Virus record (IMG/VR): IMGVR_UViG_3300029984_000001 | Location: 1-64,000 of that record | Origin: a virus | DNA length: 64,000 bases | Direction: 5' to 3' (one strand) | Shown: in pieces, positions 1-9,887 of the stretch | Layout of the letters: the number at the start of each line of letters is the position of its first letter | Numbering within the stretch: position 1 is the stretch's first letter | Notes under the pieces: model-generated | The model's input: only the letters and a program-made list of their open reading frames with translations | Databases searched by the model: none | Told to the model about the DNA's origin: nothing | Made by a program: the position numbers and the translations under genes

Positions 1-218
1 GTAATATCTTTTCCATCTGTTAAAATTTTAAAAGCTGAACTTTTTTCACTATAACCTGTAATCCCTTTATCATTAGTAACAGTATACCAATAATCATTTA
101 CAACTGTAACATCAACAGTTGTACCTGATGTACATACTCCTAAAAATTTAGTTCTATTATCTGAATTCATATTATTATATATATTTATATCACTTTGCAT
201 CATAGCTTGTACACTCAC
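1..218 (-). CDS. Partial SH3-like domain protein, C-terminus beyond window
   Basis: Minus-strand gene with its start inside the window and its end to the left of base 1. A GTG start at 218-216 is chosen because GGGAGG lies 8 nt upstream; the neighbouring ATG is followed at once by TGA. The 72 visible residues are polar at first, then read as short beta strands (LGVCTSGTTVDVTVVNDYWY, then TVTNDKGITGY), which is the look of a bacterial SH3-like wall-binding or tail module. It lies downstream of the tape-measure gene, so a tail role is plausible. Function is inferred from strand pattern only. Confidence 0.6.
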   Translation of the reverse strand, partial: MSVQAMMQSDINIYNNMNSDNRTKFLGVCTSGTTVDVTVVNDYWYTVTNDKGITGYSEKSSAFKILTDGKDI

Positions 219-235
219 ATTAATCGCCTCCCTTA

Positions 236-272
236 TATAATAAAATGTTCAGATGGTATAAACCACCTGAAC
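236..272 (-). terminator. Terminator after the tape-measure gene
   Basis: Imperfect inverted repeat GTTCAG-A-TGG / CCA-C-CTGAAC at 247-272, followed on the minus strand by a T-rich tract. It sits 9 nt past the stop of the tape-measure gene. Confidence 0.6.
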
Positions 273-281
273 CGTTTTATC

Positions 282-3200
282 TTAATTTCCTAATGCTAAG
301 TTTTCCATATCTTTCATTATTTCAGAAAGAGATATATCCTGATTGCTTTGAGTAGCCTTTTGAATTTTATTTAAAATGTTTTGTTTCTTCGATTGGATAT
401 CATTATTAGAACTAGTTTGTTTATTATCATTACCATTATCTGATAATAGTTTAACCATATCAGATATTGGTGTAGTATTTACACAAATATTAGTTAAAAT
501 AGTAATAACACTTTGTAAAAACTTCCCAATCTCAGGATTATCTTTAAGTGAAGATTGCGATTGGGTTTTAGTTATATTAGAATTATCTTCATTTTCTCCA
601 CCAATCCCATTATTATTTATTTCAAAAGTTCTTCTCATATAGGTATCTGGATTTACAGGAACTCCATTTTGTCTAGTTTCATAATGTAAATGTGGACCTG
701 TACTATTTCCTGTAGAACCAATATTTCCTATACCTTGACCTTCTTTTATACTATCTCCTGGTTTGAGATTGCTAGATTCATTCATGTGTCCAAAATAATG
801 TTCTCCACCAATAGCATCTTTCACAACTAATAAATTACCTAACCCGTTACTATCTTTAGTCGATTTATTTTGGACTACTGTTCCTGATATCGGAGATTTA
901 ATCGATGTGCCTTTAGCAGCTCCAATATCTATTCCAGTATGATTTTTAGGTATAGAACCAGTAGTATCTCTAAGACCAAATCCAGAAGTAACATTACCTT
1001 TTAGACTATTACTAAAGAAATTCTCTATAGCTCCTCCAACACCTTTGTAAACAGCTCCACCTACAGAAGATCCTGTTAATACTCTTCTAATATCATATAT
1101 ATCATTTCTACTTGATAAGTCTGATATTTTCACAACATCTCCTGTTTTGGGTGCATGAATATATTTATCATCTCCAATATAAATACCAACATGAGATGGT
1201 GGTGATGAACTCCCTTTGAATAATACTATATCTCCTGCTTGAATATCTTTTTGATCTACATGAAAACCAGCATTCTTTTGATCGTAAGTTGTTCTACCAA
1301 CATCTATTCCCATTTTATTAAATACATATTGAACAAATCCTGAACAATCAAAACCATTAGGAGTCGTTCCTCCCCATAAATATGGAGTGCCTAAGAAACT
1401 TTGAGCTATCTTTATAACTTCTCCTGGTTTACCTGAAACAGTTGTTCCTGAACTACTATTACCAATAGAAGAACTGTTTGCATCTTTATTAAATCCAAAT
1501 ATATTGTTCATAGAGTTACCGATAGCACCACTTAGATCACTAAAAAATCCTGCAATCCCATTAGAACTACTTGAACTACTATTAGTACTAGATGATATAC
1601 CTGTTGCAGCTGGATTATTTGGTGTAGTATCACCTGTAGCCTTTTTATATAATGAAGTTACTGTTGGAACCCAATCTTTATTTTGACCATTTGGATCATT
1701 GGCTGCTCCTATTGGTGCGTATTTTGAACCTATTTGATCAATAGTAGTTAAACCTTTCTTTATATAATTATCACCCAAATTCTTAATTGCAAAATCTAAT
1801 CCTTCATTTAATGAATCGAAATGTTTTATTGTTTTCCAATTATTATTCCAATCCATTATACCTGCTGGATTATTATCATTGTTTAAAGCAGGACTATTTC
1901 CACCAGTTTCATTTATCATGATAGATGCAGCTAATGATGGATCTACTCCATATTTTTTTCCTAAGTCTATATATGTTTGACCCATTCCTGATAACTTACC
2001 TCTTAATATAGCATTAACACCATCAGAAGTAGATTCTCCTCCAACACCATTAAATAACTTTTTAGATTCATTAGCACCACCTACATTTTGCCATGGTAAA
2101 TTTCCAGTATATTTAGCTGATACACTATTATTATTATTATTATTAGATGATTGTGAATCTGTTGCTATGACTTTATTTTTATTTATATTTTGATAATCAA
2201 TTACACCTGGAGATACAGTTTCAACCTTATTGAATGGATTTACATTTTGAGAAGTAGGTTGGTCTTGTTTATTAATATAATCTTGATATTTATCTATTTT
2301 TGTATCGGTCATAGAATTAACTATATATTTTCCTTTTCCTTTGTTTTTATTAATATAGTCTTCCATAGATATATCAACATTATTTTTCTTTTTATAATCT
2401 TCATATTCTTGTCTAGCTTTTTCACGTTGTTGTTGTAGATCAGTGTTATCTATTCCAAATATAGGTAATAATGTATCGAATATTAAATCTATCAAGAATG
2501 AATCAGGTAAAAATGATAGAATTATAGTCAATCCAGTTAAAGCTTTCATAAGACCACAACCAACTTTTTCTAAGAATGTTGGTTCTTCTGTGATACCCAA
2601 TATAGTTTGAGCATTAGAATAACCCATTACAAAGTCCACAATAGCAAGGGCTATATTTAATACTCCACCAGTAGATAAACCAGCTAATCTAGCAGATACC
2701 TTTGTTATATTCGCTGCTATTTTTTGAGTCAATCCGCTTAAGAATTTAGGAATAAATTTTTCTACAATCTTTACGGTTCTTTCTGTACCTACAAGAGCTT
2801 CGATTTCAGGATTACTAACTAAATTAAATAAGAATTTTTTTATACTTTCCATAGCTCCACTCAATGCTTTATCCATACCAATTCCTTTATATACAGAATT
2901 CATAATTCCACCAGATTTTGCTATGAAATTGGTACTTTTTTCTACTAATGAACCTGCCCCTCTTGTGATATTTCCTAATTTAGATGCAGTATTTGTCCCC
3001 ATTATAGTTTTTAAAGGATGAAGCATATTCTTTCCTAAATCAAAACCTTTACCAATAATTCTAGATGATTTATTAGCTAACCATCCAAATCCTTTTAATG
3101 CTTTGGTTCCTGTAGCTCCACCAGTTAATATATATCTACTAATAGCTTTAGTTCCATTACCAATCTCATTATATTTTTCCCCTGTTATAGAATCTGTATG

Positions 3201-6200
3201 AGATTCACCAAAAATAGAATTAGAAACAGTAGACCCAACATCACTACTATTAGATTTATATATTTTACTGTTATTCTTTAGACTATTATTATCAGAATCT
3301 TTTATAGGACTAAGTCCAGGTAAATGAGCTAATGTAGAATTATAAAATTGAGTTAAGAATCCTTTAAATCCATTTAGAATGAATCCACCTATACCAAGTA
3401 CACCTTCTTTAACAACTGCACCTATACCACTTACAACAGCAGGTATAATTGTTCCAGTAATGAATGGGACTACTTTATCTTTTAAATATGGTATTACTGT
3501 AGATTTAGCAAATCCAATTAATTGTGGAGCGAAGGCAAACCCTAACATTCCTTTCATTAATGTAGATGCTATACCAACGGTTTTTAAATCTGTAGAATTT
3601 GATATAAAATCAGCAGCTTTACCCCTAACTTTTTCAACATTTCTAGATAAAAATGTCATCATTTTATTTTTATAAACTTTATCTTGTTTATTATCTCTTT
3701 CAACTTCTTGAGTTTGTATATCACCTTTATTATAGATTTTATTATTATTACCATCTATATGATATTCCCTACCATCCTCATCTCTTTGATTCTTATTAAC
3801 ATTTCCTTTAAGATTATATTTAGAAGGCATTGATATCAGATTTGGTTTTTTATTAATTTCCTTTGTATCATATGATAATTCATTTGCATCTATCTCTTCT
3901 TTGGTTACATATTCCTTTTCACCTCTCGTATTCATATAATATAATCTATTATCAGAATCTTTCAATATTTTCTTTTTCTCTTTTGAATTATAAGAATCAA
4001 ATGCAGATAAAGCCCTATTTGAATTTGGAGATGGATGAGCTATATCATGTAATGTGGTAATAATTTCTTCCATTTTACTATTTATTTTTTCTCTAAATGT
4101 TTCACTTCTTTCTGATTCTTGTTCTTGTAATACTTCCATTCTTTCTTCTGGAGTTTTAGTTTCATTCTTTTTCTTATTTACATTAATTTCTTTATCTAAT
4201 AGATCTATATACTTCGATAATTTTTCAGGATTATTAAGTACACTATTAGGAATTTTAACACCAGATTTTTTTAATTTATCCATGAAATCCACATAAGATT
4301 CTGTTTGTTTATATCCTTTATCTACAGATGTATTATAATTATTAACTTTACTAGCAAGACTTCTTTTTAATGTTTCTTTTTCACCGTCAGACATATGTTT
4401 AGGATTAATATTATCAATCATTTTAAAGGCTATATCACTCTTGCCGTCCCTAATCAATTTCATAATCTTCTTAGATGTAAAGTATCCAACGTCTTTACTA
4501 ACATGCCCACCCATATCGTCTATCATAGATACTCTATCAGATTTATTCTTCTTATAATCTGTTCTCATATTAGAAAAACTATCTCTCATCATATTAAGTT
4601 TCTTAGAATCACCTTGAGTGAACCCGTCAATTAATTGATCAAATTCAGAGGTTTTATCTCCTAATCCCATTGCATGTTTTCTTCTAAAGTCTAATCTTTC
4701 AGAAGCAGTCATATAATCAGCAGTACCATTTTTTATTTGACGTTTTCTTAAACGATTACCAGCCATATTTATTAATCCTATAGGTGCTCCGATTAATCCC
4801 TTTAATGCCTTACTACTTATCCATGTTAATGCTTTACCTACAGGACCAGCGATTTGTGCTACTAACTTAGATAACGGTACACCTAAACTACTTTCAATTA
4901 TTTTATCAAATATTTTAAGAACACCTTTACCTAGACCTTTAGCCATTAATTCCATTTGTTTAGAGAATGGTTTTACAGATGTAGCTAATTTTTCGAACAC
5001 ATTCTTCTTAAACCACGTTACAGCTCCATCCCTTTTCTCTTTTAAAAAAGCAGACATAGGATCTACAATCTTTTCTCTAAAATGAGGTAATAGTCCACCG
5101 ATATATTTACCATGACCATCTGGTTTACCGAATATAAAGTTTTGGAATTTTTCTGATGTTGTAGCCATACCAATAGCAGAACCAAGAAAAGCATTTCCCA
5201 TAATACCAAATGGTAATGGACTTGCTATAGCAGCAACCAAAGCTCCTGCTCCAATTCTAGGCAACATTGATTTCATCTTTTCTTTCTTTTTACCTAACCA
5301 CGATTCATTATTTTTACCGAATAACCATTCTTTCATTCTACCAGTATCTTTAGCATAAGCAAAAGATGCACCTAACATAACTCCACCTATTGGACCAAAA
5401 GGCATAAATGGTAACAATCCTGCAACTCCACCCACAATTCCATAATTCTTTAAATCTGGCAATAACTTCTTCATTTTATTTACAAATTTACTACTTGTGG
5501 CTTTTGCGACGAATCCACCTTTACGTTGTTTATCCCCATTTTCATCAGTAAATTCCTCACCAAACAACCAGTTTTGCATTGTCTCAGAATGTTTAGTTAT
5601 AGATATTCCTGCTCCAATTGCAGCTCCTAATAATGGTCCACCTAACATTCCTGTGACTAAAGATACACCTGAACCTAGTAATGCTGAACCTATAGCTTCA
5701 GGAGCATAAGTTGTAATTCCTTTAGATGCTTCTGATATAAAATTAGATACTTTCTTCTTTTCTGCTAATATTTTCTCTGGAGTTAATTCTTCATTACCAT
5801 TAGTTAAACCAGAAAAGACTTTAGTAGCAGCATTCTTTAATTCACCTTTCATTTGGTCTAGATAATCTGTAAATATATTACCATCTTTAGAAGGGTTTTT
5901 TAATTCACCTAATACAGTTTTTAATATACCAGCATATTGATTATTTTTTTCTTGAGAAGAGAAAGATTCTTTTATCTTATCATGATTAATCATATTCAAC
6001 ATAGTAGACATTGTATCATTATAATCATCTGAATCTTGTTCTTTCCCTCGAAGCATATTCTTCATTTTTAAATGAGTTCTTTTTGCTATATCTTCATTAG
6101 ATACCTTATCACTATTTACATCATTAACAGAAGTCTTTATAAACTTTTTAAAGTTTCTCCATTGTTCTGCTTCTTTTACTGGAAGTACAGCCTCACCTCT

Positions 6201-9014
6201 ACTTATAACTGCTACAGTATCTTGATCTACATTATCTGTACCTGTTGCATAATGAGGAACTTCATTGTTCATATAATTATTTATAACTGTACCTATATCA
6301 CTAGAAAACGTTTCAGCAGCTCTATCTTCACCTCTATTTAATCCCGAAAATTTACCTTTTATTTTAGATGTAATTGGAGAAAATACTGTACCAAAAGCAT
6401 TTTTAGTAGAATCCCATGCTCCAGAGAATACAGATTTGATTCCTCTTCCTATTTCAGAAAATAAACCATCAACTCCATTTTCTTTACTACCAAATAAATA
6501 TTCTTTTACTTTTGCACCTAAATCTTTCAATCCAGTTCTTTCTAGAATATCATTTAGTTTATCTTTTATTCCAAGATCTTTTATTTTATCTGTTAGAGGA
6601 TCTATAACTCTTTCATCTAACCATGTAGAGAATTTATTGAAATTTTCTTTAAGTTTATCAATCATTACTGTTACAAAACTTCTATCATCAGCTTTTTCTC
6701 CAACACCGTAAATTAAACTATATAATTTATTATCTATTTTATCAAATACTCTAGACATTATTTGATTAGGTTTATCAACAATGGATTTAATTTTATCTGT
6801 CATAGTTTTAATTTTATCATAAGATGTACCCGTCTCATCTAGATCATTCATTATCTCATGTATAAAAGACGTCCTATTTTGTAATAATGAGTTTCTTCTA
6901 AACTCTTCTGTTTCCTTTACATTATAAATTTTACCAGCTACACCTCTTTGTAATTTATCAGAATCGTAATCAGTGGTATTAATAAGACCATGATTATCTT
7001 TAGCTTTTCTTTTAGTAACTTCATATGATGCTTCAGATCTTCTTCTAGTTTCTATTTCTCTTAAATCTTCAGTACTAGTTGAATTATTATCTGGAATATT
7101 ATATGTGTCTATATTTGGTGTTGTTAATGAAGTGCCTCTTCTTCTGCCAGTACTACTTGTATTATTACTTCTAATAAATCTTAACTCTCTTAATATTTGA
7201 TCCAAATACCAGAATCCACTATAACCTTTATCACTATTTACATTTAAAGGACTATTTTTATAGGTTAAAGTAGAATTTTTCTTCACATTTCCTTTTTCAT
7301 CTACTCTATAATCATCTTTACCAAATAGATTATTGTCAATAGTATTATAAACACTATTACCTTTATTCTCTATATCTGTAAGATGATTTTTCTGATCTGC
7401 TCTACTTCTCATTATATTTTGAGATAACATTTTCTTTGTATCTTGATTAGAACCTTCAAATAATCCTTTTATAATTTCATAATTATCCGAATCTTGTATA
7501 TTATAATAACTATGATCTAGATTTTTATTATTATATTCAAATAATATACCTTTATCATAAATAGTATTCAACATACTCTTCATATCTTTAAATAAAGATT
7601 CTTGTTCAGAGTAAGTTAGATTTATATACTTAGACATTTCTTTCATTTCATTTTCTATATCTCTTGTAGCTGAATCAGCATAACCTTGTTTTAGATTATC
7701 AAAATTCTTTTTGATTTGATGTTGTTCTACAAAAGTTCCTTTTTCATGATCAAATATCTGAGCAGGCATACCAGATAATAACGAAATTATTTTTGCTAAT
7801 TGTTGTGGTATTACATCATTTAAAGTTTTATCAGAAATTCCATTCCATTTCATTTCACCTCTATGGTATTTAGCAGGAGATAATGATTTTTTTAAACCAG
7901 TATCAGGAGAGAATATTTTTGTTAATTCTCTAATTTTATCAGTGAATGGATTATCTCCTCTATCTTCATCTGTAAACCCATTTAGTTTAGCTGTTAATGA
8001 TCCGAATAGAGATGACGCAGTTTTATCTATCTTCCCCATACTCTTCTTCAAACCGTTACCTATTATGAATTTACTAACAAAACCCTCCATAAGCATACCT
8101 AAAGGATTAGCTGCCAACATCTTTAATACATTTGTATCATCACCCATAGAGTTTAAAGTAGATGTAATTAGACCTAAATCTGGATTGTTCATAACGTTTT
8201 CTTTTACATGTGAAAAATATTCTTTTATATCTGGAATACCACCAATAGCAATATCAGAATAAGATTTCTTTTTCTTAGATTCTTTCTTTTCTGGACCAAT
8301 AATAGTATTCATTTTAGTAGATATTTCTCTTAATAAAGCCGTTTGATCTTGAAGTAACTTGGTAGACTCTTCATAATATTTCTTTTGATTTTCTGCCATA
8401 CTTTTTGTAATATCAACAACAGGCATCATAGAACCTATATTATCATTTATAACTCCAAGATGTTTAGAAAACATTTGATTCGATTTAGTATTTTGCACAT
8501 ATAATAAATTAGTATTTTCTTTTGATACTTGAGTAGAGTATTCTGTTGATCTAACTATTGCTGAACTTATTGCATTAGCATTTGCTTCTGATGATTGATG
8601 AATGTTACTGGATATCATATTATCATTAGAAGGACTAGGAGAATCATTAAAATCTTCATCATCAAAATTAAAATTATCTAACCCTTCAAATTCATCATCA
8701 AAATTCATTCCTGATTGTTCAGCAGATATTTGATCTATTCTTTTAGTATTATAAAAAGTACCATCTCTTAAATCTTCCATAAGAGATTTTTTTAATTGTT
8801 CACCAGCAGTATATACTTGTGATTTTTTAGTATAATCCATCATCCTTTTATATGTTTGTTTATAATTAATAATATCAGAATAGGCTGATCTGAATAAATC
8901 GGCATTAGTCTCTTTAAAATCTTTGACTGAAGACATATTTTCTGATACATGATTAACAGTAGCATATACTATAGATTTTGCAACATTAGTACTATACCCT
9001 AATAAATTAGCCAT
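282..9014 (-). CDS. Tail tape-measure protein with lysozyme-like, NlpC/P60 and M23 hydrolase domains
   Basis: 2910-residue protein starting at ATG 9014 behind AGGAGG. The N-terminal half is charged and helical. Around residues 925-960 there is the motif region ATGTDNVDQDTVAVISRGEA, seen in tape-measure proteins. Residues about 1110-1310 hold three glycine-rich hydrophobic segments, each followed by W/F-x-FG-K/E, probably membrane-active. The C-terminus carries three peptidoglycan hydrolase modules in order: a lysozyme/glucosaminidase-like domain (about 2325-2450, with NETGG and PAGIMDW), an NlpC/P60 papain-like domain (about 2520-2640, FDCSGF with Cys2557, then SHVGIYIG and YIHAP), and an M23 zinc endopeptidase (about 2660-2790, HTGIDIG and HLHYET). 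It should fix tail length, be delivered with the DNA and open the cell wall of a Gram-positive host. Length implies a long tail. Identification as tape measure is strong from size and domains. Confidence 0.9.
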   Translation of the reverse strand: MANLLGYSTNVAKSIVYATVNHVSENMSSVKDFKETNADLFRSAYSDIINYKQTYKRMMDYTKKSQVYTAGEQLKKSLMEDLRDGTFYNTKRIDQISAEQSGMNFDDEFEGLDNFNFDDEDFNDSPSPSNDNMISSNIHQSSEANANAISSAIVRSTEYSTQVSKENTNLLYVQNTKSNQMFSKHLGVINDNIGSMMPVVDITKSMAENQKKYYEESTKLLQDQTALLREISTKMNTIIGPEKKESKKKKSYSDIAIGGIPDIKEYFSHVKENVMNNPDLGLITSTLNSMGDDTNVLKMLAANPLGMLMEGFVSKFIIGNGLKKSMGKIDKTASSLFGSLTAKLNGFTDEDRGDNPFTDKIRELTKIFSPDTGLKKSLSPAKYHRGEMKWNGISDKTLNDVIPQQLAKIISLLSGMPAQIFDHEKGTFVEQHQIKKNFDNLKQGYADSATRDIENEMKEMSKYINLTYSEQESLFKDMKSMLNTIYDKGILFEYNNKNLDHSYYNIQDSDNYEIIKGLFEGSNQDTKKMLSQNIMRSRADQKNHLTDIENKGNSVYNTIDNNLFGKDDYRVDEKGNVKKNSTLTYKNSPLNVNSDKGYSGFWYLDQILRELRFIRSNNTSSTGRRRGTSLTTPNIDTYNIPDNNSTSTEDLREIETRRRSEASYEVTKRKAKDNHGLINTTDYDSDKLQRGVAGKIYNVKETEEFRRNSLLQNRTSFIHEIMNDLDETGTSYDKIKTMTDKIKSIVDKPNQIMSRVFDKIDNKLYSLIYGVGEKADDRSFVTVMIDKLKENFNKFSTWLDERVIDPLTDKIKDLGIKDKLNDILERTGLKDLGAKVKEYLFGSKENGVDGLFSEIGRGIKSVFSGAWDSTKNAFGTVFSPITSKIKGKFSGLNRGEDRAAETFSSDIGTVINNYMNNEVPHYATGTDNVDQDTVAVISRGEAVLPVKEAEQWRNFKKFIKTSVNDVNSDKVSNEDIAKRTHLKMKNMLRGKEQDSDDYNDTMSTMLNMINHDKIKESFSSQEKNNQYAGILKTVLGELKNPSKDGNIFTDYLDQMKGELKNAATKVFSGLTNGNEELTPEKILAEKKKVSNFISEASKGITTYAPEAIGSALLGSGVSLVTGMLGGPLLGAAIGAGISITKHSETMQNWLFGEEFTDENGDKQRKGGFVAKATSSKFVNKMKKLLPDLKNYGIVGGVAGLLPFMPFGPIGGVMLGASFAYAKDTGRMKEWLFGKNNESWLGKKKEKMKSMLPRIGAGALVAAIASPLPFGIMGNAFLGSAIGMATTSEKFQNFIFGKPDGHGKYIGGLLPHFREKIVDPMSAFLKEKRDGAVTWFKKNVFEKLATSVKPFSKQMELMAKGLGKGVLKIFDKIIESSLGVPLSKLVAQIAGPVGKALTWISSKALKGLIGAPIGLINMAGNRLRKRQIKNGTADYMTASERLDFRRKHAMGLGDKTSEFDQLIDGFTQGDSKKLNMMRDSFSNMRTDYKKNKSDRVSMIDDMGGHVSKDVGYFTSKKIMKLIRDGKSDIAFKMIDNINPKHMSDGEKETLKRSLASKVNNYNTSVDKGYKQTESYVDFMDKLKKSGVKIPNSVLNNPEKLSKYIDLLDKEINVNKKKNETKTPEERMEVLQEQESERSETFREKINSKMEEIITTLHDIAHPSPNSNRALSAFDSYNSKEKKKILKDSDNRLYYMNTRGEKEYVTKEEIDANELSYDTKEINKKPNLISMPSKYNLKGNVNKNQRDEDGREYHIDGNNNKIYNKGDIQTQEVERDNKQDKVYKNKMMTFLSRNVEKVRGKAADFISNSTDLKTVGIASTLMKGMLGFAFAPQLIGFAKSTVIPYLKDKVVPFITGTIIPAVVSGIGAVVKEGVLGIGGFILNGFKGFLTQFYNSTLAHLPGLSPIKDSDNNSLKNNSKIYKSNSSDVGSTVSNSIFGESHTDSITGEKYNEIGNGTKAISRYILTGGATGTKALKGFGWLANKSSRIIGKGFDLGKNMLHPLKTIMGTNTASKLGNITRGAGSLVEKSTNFIAKSGGIMNSVYKGIGMDKALSGAMESIKKFLFNLVSNPEIEALVGTERTVKIVEKFIPKFLSGLTQKIAANITKVSARLAGLSTGGVLNIALAIVDFVMGYSNAQTILGITEEPTFLEKVGCGLMKALTGLTIILSFLPDSFLIDLIFDTLLPIFGIDNTDLQQQREKARQEYEDYKKKNNVDISMEDYINKNKGKGKYIVNSMTDTKIDKYQDYINKQDQPTSQNVNPFNKVETVSPGVIDYQNINKNKVIATDSQSSNNNNNNSVSAKYTGNLPWQNVGGANESKKLFNGVGGESTSDGVNAILRGKLSGMGQTYIDLGKKYGVDPSLAASIMINETGGNSPALNNDNNPAGIMDWNNNWKTIKHFDSLNEGLDFAIKNLGDNYIKKGLTTIDQIGSKYAPIGAANDPNGQNKDWVPTVTSLYKKATGDTTPNNPAATGISSSTNSSSSSSNGIAGFFSDLSGAIGNSMNNIFGFNKDANSSSIGNSSSGTTVSGKPGEVIKIAQSFLGTPYLWGGTTPNGFDCSGFVQYVFNKMGIDVGRTTYDQKNAGFHVDQKDIQAGDIVLFKGSSSPPSHVGIYIGDDKYIHAPKTGDVVKISDLSSRNDIYDIRRVLTGSSVGGAVYKGVGGAIENFFSNSLKGNVTSGFGLRDTTGSIPKNHTGIDIGAAKGTSIKSPISGTVVQNKSTKDSNGLGNLLVVKDAIGGEHYFGHMNESSNLKPGDSIKEGQGIGNIGSTGNSTGPHLHYETRQNGVPVNPDTYMRRTFEINNNGIGGENEDNSNITKTQSQSSLKDNPEIGKFLQSVITILTNICVNTTPISDMVKLLSDNGNDNKQTSSNNDIQSKKQNILNKIQKATQSNQDISLSEIMKDMENLALGN

Positions 9015-9060
9015 CTTAGTACCTCCTTTACTATATAATTATTAGGATGTTAAATTGCGT

Positions 9061-9090
9061 AAAATATAGATACGGGAAACCCCGTATCTA
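9061..9090 (-). terminator. Terminator between the 9108 gene and the tape measure
   Basis: Perfect 10-bp stem TAGATACGGG / CCCGTATCTA with an AAAC loop at 67-90 of this line of sequence, i.e. 9067-9090. A TATATTTT tract follows on the minus strand. Confidence 0.65.
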
Positions 9091-9107
9091 CAATGTTTAG
9101 AATAATA

Positions 9108-9611
9108 TTATTTAGAAATAACTCTGATACTTTTATGTTCTTTTACATCTACATAGATTGTTTCTCTGATATCTTCACCTTTTTCATCTATTCCGATTTT
9201 CTTTGATACATGTCTCATTCTTGCAGGAACTTCTTTTTGGGCAATAGAGATATCAGAATCTTTTCTTTTTCCTAATGACATTTTTCTACCTGTATCCATA
9301 TAAGTATTGACAAATTCTTTACTTACATTAATCATATGACCTGCATCATTTTTCGTATATTCATATTCGATAGCTAATTTCTCTGCTTCTGGTTGACTTA
9401 TACCTGTAGTCTTAGATATAATTCCTCCTACCATAGAATCCATTTCTTCTGCTGGACATATATAATCTTCTACTCCATCTTTTCCATATACCGCAGCTTT
9501 AAAAGAACGGTCGTTTAATAATTCTTTCATAACCAAATTTTCTTCTTTTACGTTTACAGATCTTTGTGTTCTTCTTCCTTGAACCTCTTGTATAATTTGT
9601 TCTACTGACAT
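9108..9611 (-). CDS. Conserved-looking phage protein of unknown function, possible virion component
   Basis: 167 residues, ATG at 9611 behind GGAGG. Mixed charged protein with no transmembrane segment and no motif I recognise; the C-terminal third is basic. It lies directly upstream of the tape-measure gene on the same strand with a terminator between them. Position suggests a tail or assembly role, which is inference only. Confidence 0.8.
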   Translation of the reverse strand: MSVEQIIQEVQGRRTQRSVNVKEENLVMKELLNDRSFKAAVYGKDGVEDYICPAEEMDSMVGGIISKTTGISQPEAEKLAIEYEYTKNDAGHMINVSKEFVNTYMDTGRKMSLGKRKDSDISIAQKEVPARMRHVSKKIGIDEKGEDIRETIYVDVKEHKSIRVISK

Positions 9612-9658
9612 ATTTATTCCTCCTAATTTTTATTTAATATATAGTTTTTATTTTAGAA

Positions 9659-9781
9659 TTATACTCTAAACATAAATCTTTTAAATCTGGATTTCTTTCC
9701 ATTTAGAGATATGAATTTTGCTAGTTCTTCTGGTGTACTATTAGACACAAAATTCAAAAAGTTTTCTTTATAAGAGTTCAT
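9659..9781 (-). CDS. Small basic protein, 40 aa
   Basis: ATG at 9781 preceded by GAGGAGG, stop TAA at 9659. The product is 40 residues: a short amphipathic start (SYKENFLNFV) followed by a strongly basic end (GKKSRFKRFMFRV). First gene of the leftward group, divergent from the RNA polymerase gene at 9888. The ribosome-binding site and codon usage resemble its neighbours. No family recognised. Confidence 0.65.
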   Translation of the reverse strand: MNSYKENFLNFVSNSTPEELAKFISLNGKKSRFKRFMFRV

Positions 9782-9887
9782 TTGGATACACCTCCTCAAC
9801 ATTCTATACTGCAATGTTTAGGTTAAGTTAAAAAAATATTTATTGAAAATCGAAACATGAGAATAATAAGAAAGGAGTGAGTAGTTT

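Noticed and set aside
376-8262. Several plus-strand open frames of 60-106 codons opposite the tape-measure gene
   Set aside because: They lack ribosome-binding sites and are antisense shadows of the 2910-residue protein.
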